Positions 8,749-20,700 of a DNA stretch of 64,000 nt are shown in pieces. This DNA is from Pogona vitticeps. Lineage: Eukaryota > Chordata > Lepidosauria > Squamata > Agamidae. The number at the start of each line of letters is the position of its first letter. Positions within the stretch are counted from its first letter, which is position 1. Position numbers and translations under genes: made by a program. The notes under the pieces are model-generated. The model was not told the DNA's origin. It did not search any database and saw only the letters and a program-made list of their open reading frames with translations. The stretch spans positions 23,624,747 through 23,688,746 of the forward strand of contig NC_135794.1 of the NCBI RefSeq assembly GCF_051106095.1, read 5' to 3'.

Positions 8749-11700
8749 CTGCCCAGAGTCAGAAAGGGAGGAACGCAATCCCTTCGTTTAGTTGAGCGCT
8801 GATTTCCAAAGATCTCAGGCAAAGGTTGCTAGCAACCAAGCCCCCATTCCAGCTGTATACATACTCGAGGAACTCTGGCATGGTGTAAAACCCACGGATC
8901 CAATCCATCGGCTCTAGTTGGGATCACCCATCAGCTGCTACGCTCTTTGGAACCCCAAAATTTTGATTAAGAACCAACAGACATGTTCTAGATGGGCGGG
9001 GTGTAAGTCAAATAAATAGAAGAGCCCAACTGGACTTCTAAGGGAGAACCACAGTTTTCCTGTTGTGTCTCTGTATGATGGCTTCTCCACTGATACAACA
9101 CAGTGGGAGCCGATTCGGCAGGTAGGATCCCACCTAGCTTTTCCACAGTTTATGCCCTTGGATGTAATATGTAGCAGTTACTTGTACCTGCTGAAAAATG
9201 TACCCGCTGCACGTGGGCCTGCTCTCCTTTTAAAGGCGTCTAGCTTTGTTGACTCTATGGGCTTAGTGGAAAAAGTGCTTAGAAATGCACTAAGGTGGGG
9301 GGAATTAGAACCCCTATCAGGGAGTCATCTCATGATAACATGGGGAGACTGATGAGGGAACCAGCCCGGTGGGCATCTAACAGATAAACTTTACAGAGGT
9401 TTTGGACTTCAAATGTGCCACAGAATCAGACTCAGGTGCTCACCTGTTGATTTCACTGATGGGCTGAACGAAACCCCATTCTGCTGTTGGCCATGGCTGA
9501 CATCCAGCGGCGTTCTTATCACCGGCTTTGGCTTGAATTCCTGTCTCGGACGACTGGACGCTATGTTTATCCTGGAAGAGGGCAAGGCTGAAGGTTAGCT
9601 GTTTGTCGCGGTGAAGCTGCAGACAGCCACACAATGATGAGCTGTTCCTATACCCATGGGATGAACCGCCAGACCCACTTCTCTCGCCCTAAACTCAGCT
9701 TCCCCCTGAAAGTCCTTGGCCTGCAAATAATTAAATCAACACAGACTAGAAGCCTGAATTTGATGCCTCAGGCCAATGGGAAATTCCCAAAATTAGAGAT
9801 CAGCGCATCTAAACAGCTACAGGGTGTAATACTGACTCCTCCATCTTTAGCACCCATAGAATGATGAATGACTGTTGGGGGGGAAAGGTCACATCCATTT
9901 TGGGGGTGACCTCCTCGCCTGCTTGGACTACGAGACGAACAGGACAGGAGCCAGCACCTCCGAAAGCTGCCCCATCTGGACTTGAGAGTTGCTGGAAGCT
10001 TAACCCGTCCGAGATCCCCTTCTTACCTGTTTTGTAGCTTGTCCTGCAAGTCTTCTAAAATTTCCGTGGACTGTTTATGATAGTCGAGGGCAGATTGTAT
10101 GAAGACCAGCAGTTGACTCACTTGTTCTATCTAAACAGTGGGCAGCAAAAAAGAAATACAGACGTGGTGGGTTTGTGTGATCTTTGAATGGGAAGCCAAA
10201 ACCAAACAGGCAAAAGTTCAAATTCTCATTGGGCCAGGAAAGTCCGTGGGGGACTTGGGGCCAACGATACTCTCGCAGTTTGATCTCACTGTACATGTTT
10301 TTTAGGAAGAAAAATAGACAGGGAGGAAGAGAGCCATGTAGACCATCTGGCGCTCACCAGAGGAAAAGTAGGATTTAAATATATATATTTTTTCATAGCC
10401 GTGATAATCCAAGGAAAAGCAATCTAGCTAAATTGCGATACGAATTGCAGTTGCATTTGTCTCTGAAACTCAGTTCATGCATGCTGCTTAGCAAGCTCCC
10501 GCATTCTTCAGAACTTACCATTTCCAACAACGCTACGACCACATATAACACACAAATGCAAAGCGTAACAGGAGAAGCTTACATCGTTTTCCAAAAAGTT
10601 GAACATGCTCCTTTCGGCCAATTCTTTGGACTCTTCAAACTTCTCCACAGCTTGCTTGACTTCCTCGTCGGGTATCTTCCCTAGACGCTTCTTTTTGTAA
10701 TCGTAATCCAAACGGCGACCTTCTAGTTTCTTCAGATGGTGCTGTTGTAAGCAATTTGGAAAAGCACGGGGAGAGAGGAATAGATTGGTTACAATCCAAC
10801 AGCAAGAAGAGCCCCCACTGGCCAGGAGCCCAGAGTTTTGTTCTTTTTATTTTTCAAACAGGGTTGAGTCAAGAATGAGATTCTGCTGATCTAGGGAGCT
10901 GGAGAAAGCAAAGTGGAATTATATCAGCCATACAGTATAGAGATAGACAGACAGAGATTTTGGTTGGTTGGTTGGTTGGTTGGTTGGTTGGTTGGTTGGT
11001 TGGTTGGTTGGTTGGTTGGTTGGTTGGTTGGTTGGTTGGTTGGTTGGTTGGTTGGTTGGTTGGTTGGTTGGTTGGTTGGTTGGTTGGTTGGTTGGTTGGT
11101 TGAGGTTAGGTGGATGGATGGATGGATGGATGGATGGATGGATGGATGGATGGATGGATGGATGGATGGATGGATGGATGGATGGATGGATGGAGAGAGG
11201 GGAGAGAGGGAGAGGCAGGGAGGGCCATGATGGGCAGTTCACAACAGAATACGACAATACACAACAATTCTAATAAAACAACCTTAAATTATATTATACA
11301 ACTAAATTATATCAACATACATTTCACAATAATATAAAAGACAACCTATATTAGACATTTTAACTTAAATACAGTGCAACAGAAAATTTAATAAAACATT
11401 CAGATGGTGGTCGTTGGTTAGATAGAAGGCATTCATTTGAAAATTGGGAAGGGAAGAGAGAACATGTTAGTTACAGGGACCAGAACTGCCCTTTCCCGTG
11501 CAGTTGGACTGCAAACTCAAGAACAACTCAAGAAGGCACTGCCGTTGCTTCCCTTTGAACACCCCTGCCATGGGAATGACTCCTCTACAGGTCTGGGACA
11601 TTTGAACTTTCTCCAGCAGACCAGCCCACCTCTCCGGGGGATCAGCCAAGCAAGAGAGGACCTCACCCCGATCTCTTTCAGATCTTTGTCTTGCAGGAGT

Positions 11701-14700
11701 TGCAGAGGATCGATGAAGTTCTGCTTGACGCTGATGTCCAGCGAGTCTTTCACCTCCGCCATCTGCTTCATGCTTTCGCCCACATCCATCAGGGCTGTGC
11801 CTTGGAGGCGAAGAAGGAACACTTTGGCATCACTCACAATATATCACTTTTGGAGGGGGGGAACCCCCACAATGAACCAAGGGATGAATTCACAACCTCC
11901 CTCTCTACTCCCTGTTCTCATACGAGCCGATTTCCATTTTTCTGTCTTTTCCAGTCATTCCACACCCTTTATGGTTGCACACAGCCTCGCGCCTCAAGGG
12001 GGCAGCATATCACAGAGTAAAACTCAGAAACGCCCACTCCATTTAAAAAACAGCTACAATTCCCAGAAGTCTTAGGCAGCCATAAGCCAACAATCCCTGG
12101 AACCTGTGGCAAAGGGATGGAGGTGGGGTCTCCGGCAGGGCACCAAAAAGGAACTTTTATCTCCCTCCAGCACTGCGAGCTCACCAAACACAGAATCCTC
12201 TCCAAGTTCTCTCCCATAGCGCAGCATGCAATCCCCAAGCAGACCTTCCGTCTGGGGATAACCAGTGGTTTTGACCTGCCCTCGGATCTTGGACACTGTG
12301 TTCAGCATTCCCAGCCTAGCCCTGTAGGCTTAAAAGAGAGAGAGAGAGAGAGAGAGAGGGTGACCAAGACTGGCATAAAAGAGCACAATGACAAATAGTT
12401 AAACTAGGACATCCATCCATCCATCCATCCATCCATCCATCCATCCATCCATCCATCCATCCATCCATCCATCCATCCATCCATCCATTTCTCTTTTTAT
12501 CCATCCATCCATCCATCCATCCATCCATCCATCCATCCATCCATCCATCCATCCATCCATCCATCCATCCATCCATCCATCCATCCATCCATCCATCCAT
12601 CTCCTGAAAGATCTGAGGCAGCTTACAGTATTAAAAGAAACAAAATTAAAAAACCAAATGATAAATTACTTCAACGGTTTTTAAAAAAATAAATATTCTA
12701 TTGAAACCCATAATAAGAACAATGTTATAAGCACAAGTAAAACACAGAATAAAACATTCCCTTAAAAAAAAACTCATCATCATCCCCTGGGTCAATCAAT
12801 CCTTTAAAGCAGTGGTCCCCAACCTTGGGCCTCCAGATGCTCTTGGACTACAACTCCCAGAAGCCTTCACCACCGCCTCTGCTGACCAGGATTTCTAGGT
12901 GTTGAAGTCCAAGAACATCTGGAGGCCCAAGGCTGGGGAGCCCTGCTTTAAAGGAAAGCCTGCCTGAAGAGGCTTTGGGGGAGGACAGCCAAGAGGGCTC
13001 ATGTTTGGAGAGAAGGAAACGTGGACGACTTCTATCTTCGGATCTGCAGGGTTGGCACAACCACGCTATTCAACCTCACAGGAATGTGGTAAGTAAAGTT
13101 GCCTTTTTGCTGCTCTTCTGTGGGAGGGCAGAAGGTGGCCATGGGTGGAGGACCCTGAGATACGTTGTTTTATCGAGAGAGAGAAAGACAGATCTATCCG
13201 GTCAGCCATGCCAATTCCGCAGCACCTCTTCCAGGGGTCTGGAATTCCTTCCCTCCATAACCGTCAGTTAGGACAGAGTTTAACAACATCTGGAAAAGCA
13301 GAAACTCCAGTCTTTTGGTCCAGAGACTCTTGGGCAGGTGTTGTGTGTTTTTTGGCCTATTGCTTGGTTCCAGGGCTTAAAGTTGGGGTCCCTACCAAAG
13401 AGAAGCAGAGTTCACCCAGGGACCGTCAAATTGATCACTGAAGCCAGTGGGTGTTTCCCGAGTAGGTCAACCAGTGCAGGATCCGTCCAGTCTTGCTCAA
13501 GTCCAAGCAGACCTTTACACCATCCCCCGAGCCGGCAGTGAGTCAGATTTCGGTGGGCTCTGTACACAAAGCATCGTTTATTCCTAGTCGCCAAATCTGA
13601 CTGATGAATAATCCATTCCTCCTCAAAAGAATGACGCCAATGGGCGGCCGTTGTCACAGCTGCCACTCAGTGGGTGTGTGCCTGGATGCGGGAACTTGAG
13701 CAGAACTACAGCTCTAGACAATAATGAGATTTTTCTGTCCTCACCACTCACCCAGGTGCTTCTTCCCCCTTTCGGCTCTTCTTTTCCCATTCATTTTATC
13801 TTGACTCACTTCTCATGACGCCACCCAAGTATTATGGCTTCTTAGAGACAAATCCTGCTGGATTCTACCACATCCATAAAAGCAATCACATACACAAATG
13901 TTGCATTTTCTTCATTGCATGTCCAGGTGCAGAATCAGACACCCAATGTCATCCCTCCAGATTCTGCACTTCCATTCTGAATTCTGCGACAACATTCTTG
14001 GTTCATAAAATGCACCAAAGGCAAGAATGTGTATTTTTGGATAAAACAGGCCAATTTTGAGAGAAACTGCACTTTGAAACAAAGCTCGTAGGAGAAAGCA
14101 TGTTTCGAAAACACCTATTTCAGCCTGTGTTTAAATATACTGTTTTTCATGCAGGTTTTAAGACAAATGCAGAAAAAGGATGGAGTGAACGAAAGGACAA
14201 ATGGACTGAACAAACTTGCATCAACTCGGGGGGCAATATTTATGTCTGTTTTGTGGCTGCTCGTGGCAGTAACGCCTACATACAAAAAAAAGAGACAGAG
14301 AGAGAGACCCAACCCTTCAACAGAATGGAAAGACAGCCATTCAGAATGAATGCCACATTTCACACAATTGTGTCGCTGTTTCACAAGGAACGTCGCATAA
14401 TCACAGCAGCAGCAGCTGTGTAGAAGAAAATAACACTAATAATTAGTATCATTATTTCCAACCCATTTCAAACACCAGCTTCTTTCAAGGGGTGGGGAAA
14501 AAAAGCTTCACTAACAAAACTGTTGTGGTTTCTCCTCAACCCTTCAATGGGTAGCCTCCGGTTGTAGGTTCATGGGTGAATATTTTGCCCCCCCAACGGA
14601 ACCGTTCTTTGCCCGAGGCCATTTTTCCATGGATAAAGTAGCGGGTGTTCCAAAAATGCTGAAAATGAAGGATGCTTCTTATTTATTTCTACATAGCCGT

Positions 14701-17700
14701 TTTTTGTTGAACCTCCACCATCCTCACCAGTATACCTTAACAGCTGCTGGATCCCTTTTTCTTGCTTGAGGGGTTCTGATCGCTTCCACCTCTGTGGCAT
14801 GCTTGAATCCCCACGGTATAGAATGAGTGGGACGGACATGCCATCTAGAACAGCGGTTCCCAAACTGGGGTCCACAGAGGTTCTTGGATGGCCACTTCCA
14901 GAAATCCTGGCCAGTGATGTGAAGGCTTCTGGGAGTTTTCCTCCAAGAACATCTGGGGACCCCAGTTTGAGAATCACTGATCTAAGTGTGCATCAAGCCG
15001 AATAAGCCCAGCCCCCAACTGTTCAAAACATACTGATCATGTCAACAAGTCGTAGGTCCTGATTTGATGCAAGACACTGGAAAGCTGATTTTTCTGATGG
15101 AAGCAACGATGTGTTGAGGGCCTCCTGGGTTGCTATAAAGGTTCCTATTTGCTTTTGTTTCTTACCTGGATTGGGCTGGAGATATTCCGTGGCTTTGGAC
15201 AGAAGCTCTGCCACAGCTTTGTTGGTGATCTCAATCTTCTGCAAGAAAAGCGCAACGAAGGTATGAGGGCAACCTCTCCTACAGACGCCCACGTCCCCTG
15301 TTCTCTCTCCGATCCTTACAGAGGCAAAAGCATGTACTGATCTAAATAATCAGCCCCATATAATTACATAACGTAGCTCTTCTCCAAATGGAGCATGCTG
15401 AATTCTAAGGGGAACGGAGGGTAGGAGCTGAATTCCTTTTAAAGAAAAAACAACAATCTGTGTGTCACAAACAGCTTTGAGCATGGCCAGAGACTCTGCT
15501 TACCCTTTCCATGTCTTGAAAATCATCGTCCAATTTCGTTCCTTCGGCTCCGCTGATCTTTTCACTGAAGAGCTGCAGTGGGGAGGGGGGAAAAAAACAG
15601 TGGCCTTGAAATAATACAGAAACAAAGAACAGACCCTACACAATGCCGGGAACATGCATGGAAAAGTCTTAAGAGAATCTCAAGTCAACAACATACATGG
15701 TGAGTATACAAGGCACTATGACCACCAAGAGGAGTTGTGTTTTAAAGGGGCTTGAATCCACTCTGTCTTCCCACATGTCACAGACAATCAGACACTTGAG
15801 AAGGCTTGGAAGCCTTTTCTTAACACCATATTCATAGTCTCTTTGTTCATTTATGTCCCACCAGACTTCCTATCCTTCTGAGAAAAGGATATGGCAGCCA
15901 AGCGTCCTACCTACCCAAAGGGAGGAGGAAATTCTCCGCTTGGCAAACTGCTCAAGGACAGAACCTGACTTTGAAGACAAGAAAGAATCCTTGGTAGCTT
16001 CCTCAGGCTCATCAGTTTAGGGTGTCTTGACATGATGAGAAACCTCAATGGGTTTTTCCTTGCCCAAAGGCCAAAACAAGCCAAAGAAGGATTTTTTTTT
16101 CCTCCTCAAGTGCTCTGTAAATTTGCACAAACCATATCTGTGCAAAATGAGTCTCCTTTGTAAAGCAGAGCAAACAACACACATTGGCTGGCATAAAAAC
16201 AAAGATTCGAGCAATCCATCCGATGCTTCTGATTCTTAACAAATCCATGCAACAAACCAGCAGCTTCCTTCCTGTTGCCCCATCTGTGTGACTTGCGTGA
16301 AATTCCCAATGCTTCTGAATCAGCCAAAAATTGGCTTCTTGTTCCCTTCGCTTCTCAAGAGCAACACACACAAAAAATACCCCACCTTCTTGCAGGGGTA
16401 AGGAGAAATGTTTTCCAGTCCTCATCCTTGTCCCTGAGGATGAGACCAACAAGGAACTACATCCTGTTCTGCATCAAGGGCAGGCAACTCCAAAGGAACC
16501 AGGGCTGAATATACACAGAGAGATATAGAGGGACCTCATTTATTTCGACCCTGCTTTACTCCCACTGACTTTGTTCCCATCCCAAGCCAGCTGAACCGCT
16601 GGAAAAGACACCCGGGCTCATAGGCAGCTCATAACCAGGCAATGGGGCACCCACACAAAAAAACAACTTGGGGAGGTGAGGGACCCTCTCATTCCATCCT
16701 GAAAGCTGCCATGGCTACTCCTGCTTCCCTCTGATTCATAATCATCCTCCCCATCAGCCCTAAGGGGCCAGCCAACCCCCCTCTGCTCTGCCTACCCGCC
16801 TGCAGATGCAGCCTCTATCCTGGCTATCTACAGGGCTTTCTCTTTCACCCTCCGCCCAGAAGCCGCACTGGGCTCCCCAGCCTGCTCTCCCGCCCACCCA
16901 CTCCTCCTTCCTCCTTATCACCCCTTTCCACCCTGTCCGAAGCCAACTCCACCCACCCACATGCCAAGGCTTCTAAATGCCTCCACTGCACCGTTTCATC
17001 CCCTCCCACTCACCCACCCCACCTTCCCAGCCCAAGCTCGAAGCCTACAGAGGACTGGGTTCTGGATTCTCTACTACAGAGTTCCCATGCATTTCCCCTC
17101 AACTGCAGCAGCAGCAGAGCGCTCGAGCAGAAACTAGCAAGTCCAAAAACCACACTAATAATCTAATTCTGTAGGATGGAACCATGACAGTTAAAGAGCT
17201 AGCACGAGCGCTGTAGCGCTGTAGCGCAGAAGCACACAAGGACTCGTCTTAGATAGTCACCTTTAGGATAATCTATAGGTGACAAACATTTCTGCAGATC
17301 CCTCCCGGACACAGCACAATTTAGGCATAACTCTTCAACCATCTCTTCCCCCTGCATGTGCTCGAGGGCTCTCGGCTGCTCAGAGTTCCAATCCTGCTGA
17401 AACCACCATGATTACATGAGTGTAAAAAGGCCACTTGAAATGATCATGCTCTCCATCTCCTCTTTCTTCTTGTAACTAAAAGTAACTCGTTTTGCTACCA
17501 TTGAACAAGAAGAAAGGAACAGCCACTATTTTGACAAGTAACTGCAAGAGTAACTGGCTACAACTTCAAGACTCAAGAGTTGCCATTCTAATTAGTTACT
17601 TTTAACAGCAACTTTTTTCCAATCTTTGCCTAGCACATGCCTTCACATGCATGCACCCCTGCAGTCAGACATGGTGCACAAACCCCACAATGGCCTGTAG

Positions 17701-20700
17701 TTCATACTCCGTATTCACCTTCTTGCAGAAGACACATGCTAAAAGCAGGTTTTTAATCATTCAATGTGATTTAATCTGTTTTATTTGGGCTTAACTGGGC
17801 TTTTTAAGCAACTTAGTATGTTTTGCGTTCTATTATTTTAAATGCCGTGAGCTGCCTCGAATCCTCTTATCGGGAGAAAGGTGGCCTATAAAGAAAGAAA
17901 GAATAGTGGTTCTTCTCTACATAAATTTTCCTTCCTTTTCCCTTTGGTAAAGGGCCCTTCCTCTGATGCCAAGCCTCGTAAAAAATAAACCAAGAGTTCA
18001 GCAAAGTTTCCTTGCTGTTGCTTAAAGAAGCAAAGGCTGCACCGAGCTATGTGTTTGTTGACCTGCTCCTGTGTCAGGGCTACCCTGCAAGGAGGCTGGC
18101 TTATCTTCGCTCCCTTTCCCAGTTAACCTCATTAACTGGGAAAGGACAGGAGTCCCGAAGAAGGAGCAACCCCTGGCATTTCTTTCTAGAGGCAGAGAAT
18201 AAAGGAAGGGGGAAAGGAAGACTTTCAAATGTCTTGAAATTCCAAGGCTGAAATTCACAACAAACTGTACTTCGCCCGCTGCCTGCAAACTATGCAAACC
18301 ACTGCTATCTCTCTAAGGAAAGAAAGGAGCAAAATCTGAGATAAGGAGCTTTTGTCTCCCCGGGAATCAAGCAAGAGGCTGTGACGAGGAGACGATTCTG
18401 CCTTCTCCCGGGAGGGGAGAGAGCCCGTTTCCACCAGGCGGTGCCACGTCACAACAGAGCCTGGCCCTGCCTTTCATAAAACGCCTCTGCTGAAGCCATT
18501 CTTCACACACAACAACAACAAAAAAAGGAACTTTGTGTGCCAGAAACTTCAAGATGTTTCCCCGACAAACCCTTAGCCTGTTGCTTTGTTAGCCCAGCCG
18601 CTCATCTACCATTCGATAATATGTGAGATGGCGCATTGTTGTTGTTTTTAAAGGAAGGGAAAACAAGTGTGCCTAACAATTTTAAGCTCACCAGAAGCAG
18701 GGTGGTGTAATGGATAGAACGCCAGACTAGGCCTCAGGAGTCCTGGGTCCAAATCAGGCACAAAAGCCTAGCGGGAGGTGGCAATCGTAAGCCACTTCTT
18801 GAGCATCTTATGTACCTCAAAAACTCCGTAACGGTAATCGTAAGTCAGAATCCGTTCCCTGGCAACATTTGAAGTCTGGTGCATTATCACATCTGATCAG
18901 AATTCAGGCAAGTTATTTCCCTGGACTACAGCACCCAAAATCCCCTGCCAGCATAGGAGCTATATTTGAAAACTCTGGCAGCAATCCAGAAAGAAAATTT
19001 TTTTCTAACCTTTGTTCCCAAAGAACAGAATTCAGAGAAGGAAAATAAACCGCCGAACGGAGGTGCAGGCCTTATGGCACCTCATTTCTTCTTGATGGTG
19101 AGGACCCACATCTGAGCCTATAGAAAGATGCCTATAAAGTGGGATCCCCTTATTTGTGGGCTCAGTATCCACTGACTCACACATCCACGATCTGAAAATA
19201 TTAAAAATAATAAAAGAAAAATCCTAGAAATATATATTTCTAAAGACGAAGTTATCCAAACTGGCCACTAGAGAGAGACAGAGACCATGCTATGTACTGT
19301 TGTTGTTTAGTTGTTCAGTCGTGTCCGACTCTTGGTGACTCCATGGACCAGAGCAGGCCAGGCCCTCCTGTCTTCCATTGCCTCCCGGAGTTGGGTCAAA
19401 TTCATGTCGGCCGCTTCAGTGACCCTGTCCATCCATCTCGTCCTCTGTCGTCCCCTTCTCCTCTTGCCCTCACACTTTCCCAACATCAGGGTCTTTTCCA
19501 GGGAGTCTTCTCTTCTCATGAGAATGCTATGCTATGTTTAGCATTTGCTATAATCTGCAGTTTTTCAGCATCCAGGAGGGGGCATGGAAGCTGTCCCCTG
19601 TGGAGACAGGAGACCTACGGTAGCTAGGCTGAAGGGAGCAAGAGAGAAGCGTGAGCCACCCAAATGGCATTACAAGACATTTCTCATCTTAACCATCAGT
19701 AAACCAAGGGATGAAAGTTCACAGTTAAAAGGCGCCGTACCTTTTAACCAGTGGAGAAATACCTGCACAAAATGTTCACCAAAGCTTTGAAGCTAGCAAC
19801 GGCGGAGAGCTTGAGACCTCTTTCCACCCCCCCAACAGATGAAAGGATCTGCGCTTACACCGATGAATCCATGGGGATCCAGCCACTCACCCCCCATCAT
19901 CACTCCCCACAGCTGCTTCTTTAAAGCTCACAGATGGCAAGTGTTTACACGGCCTCCGTCCCTCTCTCTCACCATCATCATGTGAGCCATTTGGGGGTGG
20001 GGGCGGGGGTCAAAGCGCTTTTAAAGTCATTGCTCCCAAAACGGGTTTCGGTCCCCAATGTGTGGGACTTGGCCAGTGGGAGGTTCCAACATCATTGTCT
20101 CCCGGTTCCTGATTTAATTAGCACATTAGCGTCCAGCTGTCCGATCCCCAGCAAAAGGATTAGTACGTAAACACCGTTCATTTTGTACATTTCGCAGGTA
20201 AATCCTTAAGAAGATGTTGGCCAATGTTTCTTTTGATGAGCGTTTCTAGAAACAGCGGTTTAATCAACACACATCAGTAAACTTTAGCAGAGAGGACAGC
20301 AACCAATATACTGTATATAGATGTAGCCTCAGAAACTGGTGGAAGGTCTAAAGAGAGAGCGTGGTGGGTTTTTTAAAAATTTTAATCCTGACATCTCGCA
20401 AGGATCCTCTTCCCTTTTGAATCCTCTCACTCAGCCCTGGGAACCGGGCCAGCATCTGCAATCTCTCCTGCTCCTTTGGGGAAAAAATCGACTCCCTTCT
20501 CGTTCCCCTGTCTCAGTTTTCTGGCCTACCACCCTCTCTTCTCAACCATGGCCTTACGGACAGAGGGAAGGCTTGAGGGAGGCAGAAGTTGTTTTTCCAA
20601 AGGAGATCTCAACAAGTCAAAATGAGGGTTCTGACTGGAAAGACCCCGAACAGTGTGTGGGCCCGAGCGATCTCAAGGACCGTATCTCCCATGATCAGCC

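Noticed and set aside
10913-11337. Long repeated-peptide frames (GWLV, MDGW) on both strands
   Set aside because: A stop-free tetranucleotide repeat is open in every frame; these are translations of the GGTT and GGAT tracts. The same applies at 12316-12600 and 35442-35760.
11437-12075. 212-codon open frame on the plus strand
   Set aside because: It is largely the antisense shadow of SH3GL3 exon 5 plus intron; the sequence has no family resemblance.
12321-12326. Nearer acceptor (CTACAG) for SH3GL3 exon 4
   Set aside because: It shifts the reading frame and loses the Tyr-Arg pair of the conserved PNPAYRA..LG segment; the AG at 12329-12330 keeps both.
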